From positions 124,001-188,000 of the forward strand of contig CAKVID010000001.1 of NCBI GenBank assembly GCA_934754355.1: a DNA stretch of 64,000 bases. The letters run 5' to 3'. The notes beneath the pieces are model-generated. The model was given only the letters and a program-made list of their open reading frames with translations. It was not told the DNA's origin and did no database searches. Positions 5,872-14,535 of the stretch are shown piece by piece; positions within the stretch are counted from its first letter, which is position 1; every line of letters begins with the position of its first letter. The DNA comes from an uncultured Clostridia bacterium (GTDB taxonomy: Bacteria > Bacillota > Clostridia > Christensenellales > UBA1242). Made by a program: the position numbers and the translations under genes.

Positions 5872-7101
5872 ATGAATGGATTTAATTTGGAATATATACA
5901 AAAATTAAGAATTCACGAATTAAGAGATTTTGCTAGACAGGTAGGTGTTTCGTCTCCTACTACTATGAAGAAAGAAGATTTGATTAATAAAATTCAAGAA
6001 TTAATTGGCGAAGATAAGTCTGAAACAGGTGAGCAATTAAGCAATCAGGCTCCTATAGATTTTTTCAAACTGCTTACATCTCCTAATTCAAATATTATTA
6101 ATGAATTGGTGGCTAAATCGACTAAGAAGATTAAAAATGACGATGAAGATAAGTATGGAAACACTTTGGTGTATAAGAAGAGCAGTGTAACTAATCCTAA
6201 TACTCCATATGCAACTAATGATTATATTAGTTTCAATTTACAATTAAGTCAGAACGATACACCATTTGGTAATGATGTTAGTGAGATTGAAGGCTATCTA
6301 GATATTCACCCTAATGGTTATGGAATTGTAAGATACAATGGCTTTGTGCCGGATAGTAGAGACGCTTATCTTACTCTAGCACTTATTAGAAAATATAATC
6401 TAAAGAAAGGCGATTTTGTTAGAGGTAAGGTCAAATATATTTTGGAGAACAAACCAAAAATTATGTTTGATATTATATCCATTGATGGCAATGCTGATGA
6501 CAAAAATTTTGTAAGTTTTGATGATACTCCTTATGTTAAATATGGAGAAGAATATTATTTGGAAAAATTTAGAAAATTTCATTTGGCTAAAGGCGAAAGA
6601 ATTTACATCAAAAATATGTCTATTGAAGATGCTGTTAAGTTCGGCTTTGATATAGTTGACGAAAATGGTGTAAATGTCAAATTAATTAATTTGAAAGCGT
6701 TGCCAGAAGAAAGTTATAAATCTCATCAAAAAATGCAAGTAATTAATTGTCAATTTAATAAGACCGAGAAAGAAGCGGTTGAAGCAGTTGAATTAGTTGT
6801 AGAGAGAGCAAAGAGAGAATTTGAAAGCAGTAAACCTAATGTTGTAATTATTTATAACTTTAGCGAACTTATTAGAATGTACAATGCTGCTGTTGAAGGT
6901 TTCTATACTTATGATAAATTTAATGCCAAAGCAATTAATCAATTAAGTAATATTATGTGTTCTGCAAAATTCTATGATAATAAGAAAAATATATCTTTAA
7001 TCTGCATTGATAAAAATGACGCAGGAGAAGATGTTAAAACTCTTATAAATTCGGAATTTATGCCACTATTCAATAAAAAATATGATATGAATGAATTATA
7101 A
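5872..7101 (+). CDS. Rho-like protein with degenerate ATPase domain
   Basis: The 409-aa product follows the domain plan of transcription terminator Rho. Residues 8-46 form the Rho N-terminal helical domain (LRIHELRDFARQVGV, then KKEDLINKIQELI). Residues about 140-205 match the cold-shock-like RNA-binding domain: GYLDIHPNGYGIVR aligns with Rho's GxLEIxxDGFGFLR, and IRKYNLKKGDFVRGKV with IRRFNLRTGDxxxGxI. The rest aligns with the RecA-type core, for example VVERAKREFESSKPNVVIIY...IRMYNAAV with Rho's [28 protein letters not shown]. The Walker A GxxKAGKT is replaced by unrelated residues, the ERPEEV catalytic Glu is lost (LINLKALPEES), the Walker B Asp is missing, and the protein ends before the arginine-finger and secondary-site region. 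It should still bind RNA but not hydrolyse ATP. AAAGGA precedes the ATG. It is monocistronic with its own promoter and terminator. Confidence 0.8.
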   Translation: MNGFNLEYIQKLRIHELRDFARQVGVSSPTTMKKEDLINKIQELIGEDKSETGEQLSNQAPIDFFKLLTSPNSNIINELVAKSTKKIKNDDEDKYGNTLVYKKSSVTNPNTPYATNDYISFNLQLSQNDTPFGNDVSEIEGYLDIHPNGYGIVRYNGFVPDSRDAYLTLALIRKYNLKKGDFVRGKVKYILENKPKIMFDIISIDGNADDKNFVSFDDTPYVKYGEEYYLEKFRKFHLAKGERIYIKNMSIEDAVKFGFDIVDENGVNVKLINLKALPEESYKSHQKMQVINCQFNKTEKEAVEAVELVVERAKREFESSKPNVVIIYNFSELIRMYNAAVEGFYTYDKFNAKAINQLSNIMCSAKFYDNKKNISLICIDKNDAGEDVKTLINSEFMPLFNKKYDMNEL

Positions 7102-7129
7102 AAAAATGACCTTAATGGTCATTTTTTTA
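7101..7129 (+). terminator. Bidirectional terminator
   Basis: AAAAAATGACC, TTAA loop, GGTCATTTTTTT. It serves the Rho-like gene from the left and the minus-strand MazG-like gene from the right. Confidence 0.85.
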
Positions 7130-7147
7130 AGGTTTGACTATTTTTAT

Positions 7148-7459
7148 TTATCTTCCGCTTCCTAGATTTCCGTTACTATTAATTCTATTTTGATATTTAG
7201 TTAGTACTTTATCTAATGCGTCATTTGCGTCAATATTCATTTCATTAGCAAGACTGAGTAAGGAGTAAAGAACATCGCCAAATTCTAATGTGAAGTCTTC
7301 GGTTAATTCTATTTGTTGTGCGCCGTATTTTGTTGCTTTCAGATATTCTTTGCCTAGTTCTCCTAATTCACTAATAATATCTAGCAATCTAGCAGAGCAG
7401 GGCATTGGGGTTTTATCGCAAGGCATACTTTCATTAAAGATTTTAACTTTATTTTGCAT
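7148..7459 (-). CDS. MazG-like nucleotide pyrophosphohydrolase
   Basis: The 103-aa, all-helical product carries the metal-binding signature of the MazG/dUTPase-2 superfamily: SELGELGKE (ExxE) around residue 33 followed by EFGDVLYSL (ExxD) around residue 62. These enzymes cleave NTPs or dNTPs to the monophosphate and pyrophosphate, cleaning non-canonical nucleotides. A single MazG domain is consistent with the short length. A TTG two codons upstream (7465) is in frame, but AAAGGAG is spaced 8 bases from ATG at 7459, which I take as the start. It stands alone, convergent with the Rho-like gene. Confidence 0.8.
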   Translation of the reverse strand: MQNKVKIFNESMPCDKTPMPCSARLLDIISELGELGKEYLKATKYGAQQIELTEDFTLEFGDVLYSLLSLANEMNIDANDALDKVLTKYQNRINSNGNLGSGR

Positions 7460-7678
7460 TTGCAATTCTCCTTTAAATTTAATATTTTTATTTTAACATA
7501 TCAATAAGGTTATTCAAAATGAATATTTATCTAATATTTGAAATGTTTGTGAGTATAAGTTATTTTATTGAGATAGAAAATTATAAGAAATTTATATATT
7601 TTATATTAAACATACACAAATTACAAGATTATGTGTTATAATTAAACATAACTAAACTCAACTTGATTTGAGTAAATT

Positions 7679-7801
7679 ATGCTAAATGATGCAAAAGAAA
7701 TTTTTGGAGAGGCATATCTTTTCAAAGACGGTCAGTTGATACAAATTTGTAAAAATAATCAAAAAATTGATTTGGATAATGTAAAAGCCCAAACTTTATA
7801 G
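7679..7801 (+). CDS. Possible small protein (40 aa)
   Basis: An ATG-initiated frame encodes 40 residues (MLNDAKEIFGEAYLFKDGQ...). A possible TATAAT lies at 7637-7642, and the short inverted repeat ACTCAA/TTGAGT precedes the frame. No clear ribosome site is visible. The stop codon lies inside the terminator hairpin at 7783-7814. It may be a real small gene, a decayed one, or a small RNA whose apparent coding is accidental. Confidence 0.3.
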   Translation: MLNDAKEIFGEAYLFKDGQLIQICKNNQKIDLDNVKAQTL

Positions 7802-7814
7802 TATGGGCTTTTAA
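7783..7814 (+). terminator. Terminator after the small frame
   Basis: AAAAGCCCA (7783-7791) pairs perfectly with TGGGCTTTT (7804-7812). Confidence 0.65.
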
Positions 7815-7816
7815 GA

Positions 7817-7845
7817 TAAAAAAAAGAGCATAAATGCTCTTTTTT
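7817..7845 (-). terminator. Terminator of the tRNA-Cys/tRNA-Leu transcript
   Basis: AGAGCA/TGCTCT with a 4-base loop, flanked on both sides by A and T runs, directly after the tRNA-Leu CCA end on the minus strand. Confidence 0.8.
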
Positions 7846-7932
7846 TGGTGCTGGTGACCAGACTTGAACTGGTACGGTTGTTACACCGCAGGATTTTAAG
7901 TCCTGTGCGTCTGCCGATTCCGCCACACCAGC
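7846..7932 (-). tRNA. tRNA-Leu (anticodon TAA)
   Basis: On the minus strand the acceptor GCTGGTG pairs with CACCAGC, the anticodon loop CTTAAAA gives TAA, a long class II variable arm follows, and CCA is encoded (7848-7846). It is co-transcribed after tRNA-Cys. Confidence 0.95.
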
Positions 7933-7965
7933 ATGTTATATTGTCTGAATATGATAATAAAATAT

Positions 7966-8040
7966 TGGAGGCACCTCTCAGATTCGAACTGAGGCATGAG
8001 GGTTTTGCAGACCCGTGCCTTACCACTTGGCTAAGGTGCC
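7966..8040 (-). tRNA. tRNA-Cys (anticodon GCA)
   Basis: On the minus strand the acceptor GGCACCT pairs with AGGTGCC, the anticodon loop CTGCAAA gives GCA, the discriminator is the Cys-specific T, and CCA is encoded. It is the first gene of the two-tRNA unit. Confidence 0.95.
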
Positions 8041-8201
8041 ATCAAATTCAGACAATGTTATTTTACCATACAAGTCCAATTTAGTAAAGTGTTTCAGTAA
8101 AAATTTTTTGCTAATTAATAAAAAAAATTATTTATTACATAATGTTATTACTTTAATATATATGATAATCGTAGGTATTTTGTTGAATGTTTTGTCTTTA
8201 T

Positions 8202-8230
8202 TTGCTAATAACTATTTTTTTTGATATAAT
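8202..8230 (+). promoter_or_regulatory. Promoter of the dCMP deaminase gene
   Basis: TTGCTA, a 17-base spacer and a perfect TATAAT at 8225-8230, 28 bases upstream of the ATG. Confidence 0.6.
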
Positions 8231-8258
8231 TTAGAAAATAAAAATTTAAGGTGAATTT

Positions 8259-8744
8259 ATGGACGAAAGAAAAGATTATTTAACATGGGACGAATACTTT
8301 ATGGCTATTGCAATGTTATCTGCCAAGAGAAGTAAAGACCCTAATACACAAGTTGGTGCTTGTATTGTATCTAATGATAATAGAATTTTGTGTTGTGGAT
8401 ATAATGGTGCTCCTAATGGCTTTGAAGATGAGGTCTTTCCATGGAAAAGAGAGGGAAATCCGCTAAATACTAAATACATGTATGTTTGTCATGCTGAATT
8501 AAATGCTATACTTAATTTTAGAGGCTCTAGAAAAGACTTAGAAGGCTCTAAACTTTATGTTGATTTATTTCCTTGCAATGAATGTGCCAAAGCAATTATA
8601 CAATCGGGGATTAAAGAAGTTATATACAAGTCAGATAAATATAATGGAACAGAAAGCAATATTGCGTCTAAGAAATTATTTGACGAATGTGGTGTAAAAT
8701 ATACCAAGTTTAAAAGTGATAAAAATATTAATTTCGATTTGTAA
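8259..8744 (+). CDS. dCMP / cytidine-type deaminase (ComEB-like)
   Basis: The 161-aa product belongs to the Zn-dependent cytidine/deoxycytidylate deaminase family. CHAELNAIL supplies the His ligand and catalytic Glu, and FPCNECAKAI supplies the two Cys ligands (PCxxC). The N-terminal AKRSKDPNTQVGACIV is typical of dCMP deaminase, which makes dUMP for thymidylate synthesis. The length matches single-domain dCMP deaminases, which are about 150-190 aa; the Bacillus homologue is ComEB. The ribosome site is AAGGTGA. It is monocistronic with its own promoter and terminator. Confidence 0.93.
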   Translation: MDERKDYLTWDEYFMAIAMLSAKRSKDPNTQVGACIVSNDNRILCCGYNGAPNGFEDEVFPWKREGNPLNTKYMYVCHAELNAILNFRGSRKDLEGSKLYVDLFPCNECAKAIIQSGIKEVIYKSDKYNGTESNIASKKLFDECGVKYTKFKSDKNINFDL

Positions 8745-8769
8745 TATTCAATTTTGATTATAAATATAC

Positions 8770-8826
8770 AAAAAGACTTATATCTATGCATAATTATTTT
8801 ATGATAAGATATAAGTCTTTTTTTGT
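8770..8826 (+). terminator. Bidirectional terminator
   Basis: AAAAAGACTTATATCT pairs with AGATATAAGTCTTTTT, a 16-bp stem with a T-run, between two convergent genes. Confidence 0.85.
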
Positions 8827-8857
8827 CTTTTCATTTAAAAAATTAATATATTTTGCA

Positions 8858-9784
8858 TTATTTACTAGAAGTTAAGTGAATAGGAATGTAGTCAAGAGTA
8901 TCGTTTAAGATAAATTGACCTACATCTTTATACACTTCTTCTTTGTTTGTTTCATTTAGAAGTTCGTGGCGAGCATTTGCGTATGTTTTCAGAAATACTT
9001 TCTTTTTTGCTTTGCCATAAGTAAAGAATAATTTTGCTATTCCATTTTTGCCGCTAACTGGGTCATTAGTTCCTGCTATCAAAAAGATAGGTAGGTAGTA
9101 TGGGATATTGTTTAAATTTTTGTAATTATTGCGTGCATTTTTGAAAAATGACCAATAGAAATTGGTAGGGAATACTTTGCCACAAAGTTCGTCTGAGGTA
9201 TATCTCTCCCAATTCTTCTCATCTCTTGATAGCCAATTGCCATTTTTGAATTTCTTGCCATATCCCGCTACAGACATTTTCTCAATTAATTTGGCATCGG
9301 CTTTCTTGCCTTTGAAAAATCTACAAATCTTGGCAACATGATATCCTGCTCTGAATTGGAACGAATTAGTGTATGTAGACCCACAAATTACGATGTTTTT
9401 GATTTTAAAGCCGTTCTCAACCATATATCTTTGGGCTATCATCGAACCAAAAGAATGTCCAAATATAGAAATTGGCAAGCCAAATTTATTTTGCAAAAAT
9501 TCTGTTATTTTAATTTGGTCTTGAACTATCTCCATAAATATATCGCCATCTGAATATCCGAAAGGAAGATTGTTAATTATTGCAGTTTGTCCATGACCTC
9601 TTAGGTCGCTAGCAAATACTATAAGTCCAATTGAATTTAGATATTTGGCAAAGTCATCATATCTTTTGGCATGTTCTTGCATTCCATGAATGATTTGCAC
9701 TACGCCTTTGGGATTTTCTACATTATCCCATAAATATCCTGCTAATTCAAAGTTGTTGTAACCTTTCACTTTTATATTTTTCAT
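8858..9784 (-). CDS. Alpha/beta hydrolase, monoacylglycerol lipase-like
   Basis: The 308-aa product has the alpha/beta-hydrolase fold of the lysophospholipase/monoglyceride lipase group. It starts with the typical VVQIIHGMQEHAKRYDDFA and SDLRGHGQT segments. The nucleophile elbow is GHSFGS, the acid is in AGTNDPVSG, and the catalytic His is in ARHELLNE. It is cytoplasmic, with no signal peptide. Its ATG overlaps the stop of glycerol kinase by 4 bases, so the two are translationally coupled. This context suggests it releases glycerol from monoacylglycerols or glycerol esters for the kinase. The substrate is inferred from family and neighbours only. Confidence 0.88.
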   Translation of the reverse strand: MKNIKVKGYNNFELAGYLWDNVENPKGVVQIIHGMQEHAKRYDDFAKYLNSIGLIVFASDLRGHGQTAIINNLPFGYSDGDIFMEIVQDQIKITEFLQNKFGLPISIFGHSFGSMIAQRYMVENGFKIKNIVICGSTYTNSFQFRAGYHVAKICRFFKGKKADAKLIEKMSVAGYGKKFKNGNWLSRDEKNWERYTSDELCGKVFPTNFYWSFFKNARNNYKNLNNIPYYLPIFLIAGTNDPVSGKNGIAKLFFTYGKAKKKVFLKTYANARHELLNETNKEEVYKDVGQFILNDTLDYIPIHLTSSK

Positions 9785-11262
9785 TTAGTTTCTCCTAAAG
9801 TTTGTTTAACTGCTTTATGCCAATTATTTATTAATTCATGTCTAACATTATGGTTCATTTTGCTTGTGTATATATGGCTAGGCTCAATCAATTTTTTGAT
9901 ATCTGATAAACTTTTGAAATATCCTAGAGATAGGGCAGTCATATATATTGTTCCTAATACTGTACACTCTGAAGAATTTGATTTGATAACTTTCTTTGCT
10001 AGAATATCTGATTGGAATTGCATTAAGAATTCATTTCTACTTACTCCGCCATCTACTCTTAATTCTTTGATTTTAGTACTTTCTTCATTTTGCATACACT
10101 CTATTATGTCGTATGTATTATATGCCATACTTTCTAGACCGGCTCTAATGATATGATTTTTATTAGTTCCTCTAGTAAGTCCAACAATTGCACCTTTGGC
10201 ATTGCTATTCCAGTAAGGTGCTCCCATGCCAGTGAAAGCAGGGACAAAGTACACACCATCGGTATCAGATAAATTATTGCTTATTTCACTAGATACTTTG
10301 TTACTCTCTAATATTTGCAAATCGTCAATTAACCAATTAACAACAGTGCCTGCATTGAATATACTTCCTTCTAGTGCATAAGTAGTTTTGTCATTAATAG
10401 TCCAAGCAATTGTTGTAAGCATTTTCTTATTGTGTATAGGGGTATCTCCAGTATTACTAAGAATGAATGCTCCTGTGCCATATGTTGCTTTTGCTAAGCC
10501 TTTATCAAAACAGCCTTGCCCAAATAGTGAAGATTGTTGGTCGCCAAGTATAGAGCCAATTGGAATGTCTCCGAGTTTGGTGTGGGCTTTGCCTAATTCT
10601 TTGCCGTTAGATACAACTTCTGGGAGTATCTTACTTGGAATTCCAAATTTCTTTAGTAATTTATCGTCCCACTTTAAAGTATTGATATTAAGTAGCATTG
10701 TTCTACTAGCATTGCTTGTATCTGTTATAAATTTCTCGCCATTAGTTAATTTGTAAGTAATGTAACTATCTATAGTTCCAACGCATAGATTGTCTTCTTC
10801 TAATAATTTTTTAACTTTTGCATTATTTTCCAATAGCCATTTAATTTTGGAAGCAGAGAAATATGCATCTACAATTAAACCGGTTGTTTTCTTTATATAT
10901 TTTTTTAAACCAGTATTCAAAGAAGCACAATAAGCACTAGTTCTTCTGCATTGCCAAACAATAGATGGATATACACTTTCTCCAGTCTTTTTATTCCATG
11001 CCACAACACTTTCTCTTTGGTTTGTTATGCCAATTCCTATAATGTCCTCATATTTAATTTTGGCATCTTTGATGGCTGTATACATAGTTTTTTGCAAAAC
11101 TTCCCAAATTTCTCCAGCATCATGTTCTACCCAGCCCGGCTTAGGAAAGTATTGTTTGAATTTCTCATTAACTATATTAATTATCTTATTTTCCTTAATA
11201 TCATATATAAGTGTTCTAGCACTGGTCGTTCCTTCGTCAAGTCCTATAATGTATCTCTTCAT
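9781..11262 (-). CDS. glpK: Glycerol kinase
   Basis: Phosphorylates glycerol to sn-glycerol-3-phosphate. The 493-aa product of normal length belongs to the FGGY kinase family: GLDEGTTSARTLIYD phosphate-binding loop at the N-terminus, GITNQRESVVAWNKKTG, ILGDQQSSLFGQGC, and the C-terminal signature segment ELRVDGGVSRNEFLMQFQSD. An AAGGAG ribosome site precedes the ATG. It is followed by the lipase and is divergent from the FAD oxidoreductases that would use its product, giving a compact glycerol module. No GlpF permease or GlpP regulator is in view. Confidence 0.96.
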   Translation of the reverse strand: MKRYIIGLDEGTTSARTLIYDIKENKIINIVNEKFKQYFPKPGWVEHDAGEIWEVLQKTMYTAIKDAKIKYEDIIGIGITNQRESVVAWNKKTGESVYPSIVWQCRRTSAYCASLNTGLKKYIKKTTGLIVDAYFSASKIKWLLENNAKVKKLLEEDNLCVGTIDSYITYKLTNGEKFITDTSNASRTMLLNINTLKWDDKLLKKFGIPSKILPEVVSNGKELGKAHTKLGDIPIGSILGDQQSSLFGQGCFDKGLAKATYGTGAFILSNTGDTPIHNKKMLTTIAWTINDKTTYALEGSIFNAGTVVNWLIDDLQILESNKVSSEISNNLSDTDGVYFVPAFTGMGAPYWNSNAKGAIVGLTRGTNKNHIIRAGLESMAYNTYDIIECMQNEESTKIKELRVDGGVSRNEFLMQFQSDILAKKVIKSNSSECTVLGTIYMTALSLGYFKSLSDIKKLIEPSHIYTSKMNHNVRHELINNWHKAVKQTLGETK

Positions 11263-11361
11263 ATTTATCTCCTTGTGTAATTTTAAAGTATTAGCAATGT
11301 ATTTATCTTTTAATTTAATTTTAGCATTTGTTTATAAATTAAGCAATTTAATTAATAATAT

Positions 11362-11390
11362 TTGACATAATATATATAATTATGTAACAT
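11362..11390 (+). promoter_or_regulatory. Promoter of the glpA-like operon
   Basis: TTGACA (11362-11367), a 17-base spacer and TAACAT (11385-11390) with an upstream TG, in the divergent 11263-11482 gap. The leader of about 85 bases is almost pure A/T. Confidence 0.5.
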
Positions 11391-11482
11391 TAAATGAGAT
11401 AATAATAGTTGATTATTTATATATAAATTAATACAAATTAAAATATAAATGAGTATTCAATTATTTATGGGAGAATGAAATT

Positions 11483-12886
11483 ATGGTGTATGATGTGGCG
11501 GTTCTTGGCGGTGGAGTTATTGGTTGTGCTATAGCAAATAAACTTACTAGACTTAATCAGAAAGTAGTGTTAATAGAGAAGAATAGCGATGTTGCTACAG
11601 AGACAAGCAAGGCAAATAGTGGTATAATTCATGCTGGCTTTGATGCAATGCCTAATTCAAAGAAAGCAATACTTAATGTTCGTGGTGCTAAACTTATGCC
11701 TAAACTTTGCAAGGAATTAAGTGTGGACCTGAATATTAATGGAGCGCTTGTAATTGGTAATGACATTAGTAAAGTACAAGAATTATATAATCGTGGAATA
11801 GAAAATGGTGTAGAAGGATTGCAAATTCTAGATAGAAGTAAATTAATTGAGATTTTGCCAGACATTACAGATAATATTACTTGCGGGTTATTGGCTAGTA
11901 CTTCTGCCATAATATCTCCGTATAAATTGACTATAGCATTGGCAGAGGAAGCAGTGCTTAATGGTGCAAGTGTTGTATTTAATTACAATACTACATCATT
12001 CAAAAAGGTAGATGATTACTATATCTTAAGCAATGGTGCAGAAGAAATAATGGCAAAGAAAATTGTACTTGCTTGTGGTGGCGAACACAATAGCATTGCT
12101 AGAATTTTGGGTTCTAAACTTTATGATATTAAATATAGAAGGGGCGAGTATTTCTTATTAGATAGAAATTCAATGAATTTGAAGTATACAATTTTCCCTC
12201 TTCCAACCAAAGATAGCAAAGGAATTCTAGTGTCTCCAACTATTCATAATAATATTATTGTAGGTCCTACTAGTATACTTGCCGAAGATAATAGTACTGT
12301 AATTACAGATATTGGGCTTAAAGAGATTACAGATAAAGCAAATCAAATGTTAAGTGATGTAAATCTAAGGAAAACAATTAGAGTATTCTCGGGTGTTAGA
12401 ACTCTTGTTGGACATGATTTTGTAATAGAGATAGATGAAAATAATAAAGATATTATTAATGTAACTGGTATATGTTCTCCGGGACTTACTGCTAGTCCTG
12501 CTATTGCTGAAGAAGTGGCTAAATTACTTAATCTTGATATCTCTCGAGAAAAGCAAATGATAAGAAGAAAAGAGTGTAAGAAAATATCTGAACTAAGTTC
12601 AGAAGAACTTAATAAATTAATTAAGCAAGACGAGAATTATGGCAAGATTGTATGTAGATGCGAAATGATAAGCATGGCAGAGATAATAGACGCTGTTAAT
12701 TCGCCATTGAAACCAATTTCTCTAGATGGCATTAAGAGAAGAACAAGAGCAGGAATGGGAAGATGTCAAGGTGGTTTCTGCTTTATGAAAGTAATGGAAA
12801 TAATTGCAAAAGAAAGAAATATTAGCATTGACGAAGTGACCAAAGAAAATATGAGTAGTAGAATAATAGTGGGGAATATTAAATAA
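11483..12886 (+). CDS. FAD-dependent glycerol-3-phosphate dehydrogenase-like protein with [2Fe-2S] domain
   Basis: The 467-aa product begins with a Rossmann FAD site (VLGGGVIGCAIANKL) and a DAO-fold oxidoreductase domain to about residue 360. A C-terminal BFD-like [2Fe-2S] domain follows, with ligands in KIVCRCEM and GRCQGGFC. This is the architecture of clostridial GlpA-type glycerol-3-phosphate dehydrogenases, which oxidise G3P to dihydroxyacetone phosphate; L-2-hydroxyglutarate oxidase is a related alternative. The next gene starts on its last base, and together with the DUF1667 protein it forms the three-gene cassette known from anaerobic Bacillota. A GGGAG site lies ahead of the ATG. Confidence 0.88.
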   Translation: MVYDVAVLGGGVIGCAIANKLTRLNQKVVLIEKNSDVATETSKANSGIIHAGFDAMPNSKKAILNVRGAKLMPKLCKELSVDLNINGALVIGNDISKVQELYNRGIENGVEGLQILDRSKLIEILPDITDNITCGLLASTSAIISPYKLTIALAEEAVLNGASVVFNYNTTSFKKVDDYYILSNGAEEIMAKKIVLACGGEHNSIARILGSKLYDIKYRRGEYFLLDRNSMNLKYTIFPLPTKDSKGILVSPTIHNNIIVGPTSILAEDNSTVITDIGLKEITDKANQMLSDVNLRKTIRVFSGVRTLVGHDFVIEIDENNKDIINVTGICSPGLTASPAIAEEVAKLLNLDISREKQMIRRKECKKISELSSEELNKLIKQDENYGKIVCRCEMISMAEIIDAVNSPLKPISLDGIKRRTRAGMGRCQGGFCFMKVMEIIAKERNISIDEVTKENMSSRIIVGNIK

Positions 12887-14109
12887 TGACAAAATATGAT
12901 GTGGTAATTATTGGTGGTGGTCCAGCGGGAATGGGTGCAGGCATAGAATGTTCCAAAACTGGTGCAAAAACACTTATTATTGAAAGAGATAATAGATTAG
13001 GTGGAATTCTTAATCAATGTATTCATAATGGATTTGGACTTCATTATTTCAAAGAAGAATTGACAGGCCCTGAGTATGCAAGTAGATTTGAAAAACTACT
13101 AAGCGATACAAATGTTGATGTAATGCTTAATACTTTCGTTACTAAGATTGATGGTAAGAAAATCTATATTGTTAGTCCTAATGGTGCTGAAATTATAGAA
13201 CCAAAGGCAATAGTTCTGGCAATGGGGTGTAGAGAAAAGACGGCGGGAAGTATTAGGCTTAAAGGTACAAGACCAGCGGGGATAATGACTGCGGGACAAG
13301 TACAGAAATTAGTTAATTTTCATGGTAAACTACCGGGTAAAAAAGTTGTTATATTGGGTAGTGGGGATATTGGTCTTATAATGGCTAGAAGGCTTACACT
13401 TGCTGGGGCTAAAGTTGAAATGGTACTAGAATTAATGCCAACTTCTAGTGGACTTCCTAGAAATATACGACAATGCTTAGATGATTTTGATATTCCAATT
13501 CATTATAGTACAACTATTACAGAAGTATTGGGTAAAGATAGAGTAACGGGAATTAATTATGCTAGAGTGGACGACAAATTGAATGCAATAGAAAGTACTA
13601 CTAAGTATTTAGAATGTGATTTAATTGTGCTTTCGGTAGGTCTAGCACCAGAGAACGATATTGTATCTAATTTGGAAATTAATCCTAAAACTGGCGGATT
13701 TGTTGTAAATGAATTTAGGGAATGTTCTGAGGGTATATTTGCGTGTGGTAATGTTTTGCAAGTTCATGATTTGGTAGATAATGTTACAGTAGAGAGTATT
13801 CTTGCTGGTAGAAATGCGGGATTGTATGCACTTGGTAAATTGCAAAGAAATAAAGAACATAGAGTATTTGCTGGTAATGGTATTCGTTATACAGTGCCTA
13901 GTTCATATTTTGAGAATGGAGAGGACTTGGAAGTATTCTTCAGAGTAAATTCTAAGTATAGAAACGCAAATATCGTAGTTAGTGCTAATGATAAAGATAT
14001 TTATAGTAAATTTGCAGTTGCGCTTAATCCGGGAGAAATGGCTAGTATTACAATCAAAAAAGATATATTATCTGAAGATATTACACTATCTATAAAGGAG
14101 AAAGTATGA
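12886..14109 (+). CDS. NAD(P)/FAD-dependent oxidoreductase partner of GlpA-like protein
   Basis: The 407-aa product contains two dinucleotide-binding motifs: GGGPAGMGAGIE for FAD at the N-terminus and LGSGDIGLIMARRL for NAD(P)H at about residue 155, with a Cys-containing ATGCREKT-like segment (MGCREKTAG) before it. The arrangement is that of the pyridine-nucleotide-disulfide oxidoreductases paired with GlpA and DUF1667. It probably passes electrons from the GlpA-like subunit to NAD or another carrier. It overlaps the gene before by one base and the gene after by four, so the three are translationally coupled. Confidence 0.87.
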   Translation: MTKYDVVIIGGGPAGMGAGIECSKTGAKTLIIERDNRLGGILNQCIHNGFGLHYFKEELTGPEYASRFEKLLSDTNVDVMLNTFVTKIDGKKIYIVSPNGAEIIEPKAIVLAMGCREKTAGSIRLKGTRPAGIMTAGQVQKLVNFHGKLPGKKVVILGSGDIGLIMARRLTLAGAKVEMVLELMPTSSGLPRNIRQCLDDFDIPIHYSTTITEVLGKDRVTGINYARVDDKLNAIESTTKYLECDLIVLSVGLAPENDIVSNLEINPKTGGFVVNEFRECSEGIFACGNVLQVHDLVDNVTVESILAGRNAGLYALGKLQRNKEHRVFAGNGIRYTVPSSYFENGEDLEVFFRVNSKYRNANIVVSANDKDIYSKFAVALNPGEMASITIKKDILSEDITLSIKEKV

Positions 14110-14435
14110 AATTAATTTGTATTAAATGTCCTAGAGGTTGTGAAATTACTGTAGATAACGGAAATATTACTGGCAATGCTTGTCCTCGTGGTCTAGAATA
14201 TGCAAAAGAAGAAATGACTTGTCCGATGAGAACTGTTACTTATCTAGCCAAATGTGGAGATGTGGTTGTGCCAGTCAAAACAGATAAAGATGTGCCAAAG
14301 GCTCAAGTATTCGATGTTGTTAATGAAATATCCAAATTACACTTAGATAATGTGCATATTGGAGATGTTGTTATTGAGAATGTATTGGGAACGGGAGCAA
14401 ATGTTATTGTAACTGGCGAAAAGTATTCTGAGTGA
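14106..14435 (+). CDS. DUF1667 protein (small Cys-rich subunit)
   Basis: The 109-aa product starts with four conserved cysteines (CIKCPRGC, then NACPRG), a probable zinc or Fe-S site, followed by a beta-rich domain. DUF1667 proteins are regularly the third gene of this GlpA/oxidoreductase cassette and may be an electron-transfer or assembly subunit; their exact role is not established. The start overlaps the upstream stop (ATGA), preceded by AAAGGAG. Confidence 0.88.
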   Translation: MKLICIKCPRGCEITVDNGNITGNACPRGLEYAKEEMTCPMRTVTYLAKCGDVVVPVKTDKDVPKAQVFDVVNEISKLHLDNVHIGDVVIENVLGTGANVIVTGEKYSE

Positions 14436-14535
14436 TTAATGTTACTTACTAAAAGACAACAAAATTTTCAAGTAAATTTTATTAAATAAAAAATATATTA
14501 AACTCTTTTGCATATAATAGCATAAAGGGGTTTTT

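Noticed and set aside
7811..8084. Open frames of 71-79 codons across the tRNA-Leu/tRNA-Cys pair on both strands
   Set aside because: They are read through tRNA sequence and have no ribosome site.
10388..10756. 122-codon plus-strand frame
   Set aside because: It lies entirely inside glpK on the other strand and its product looks like no protein family; it is a shadow of the glpK frame.
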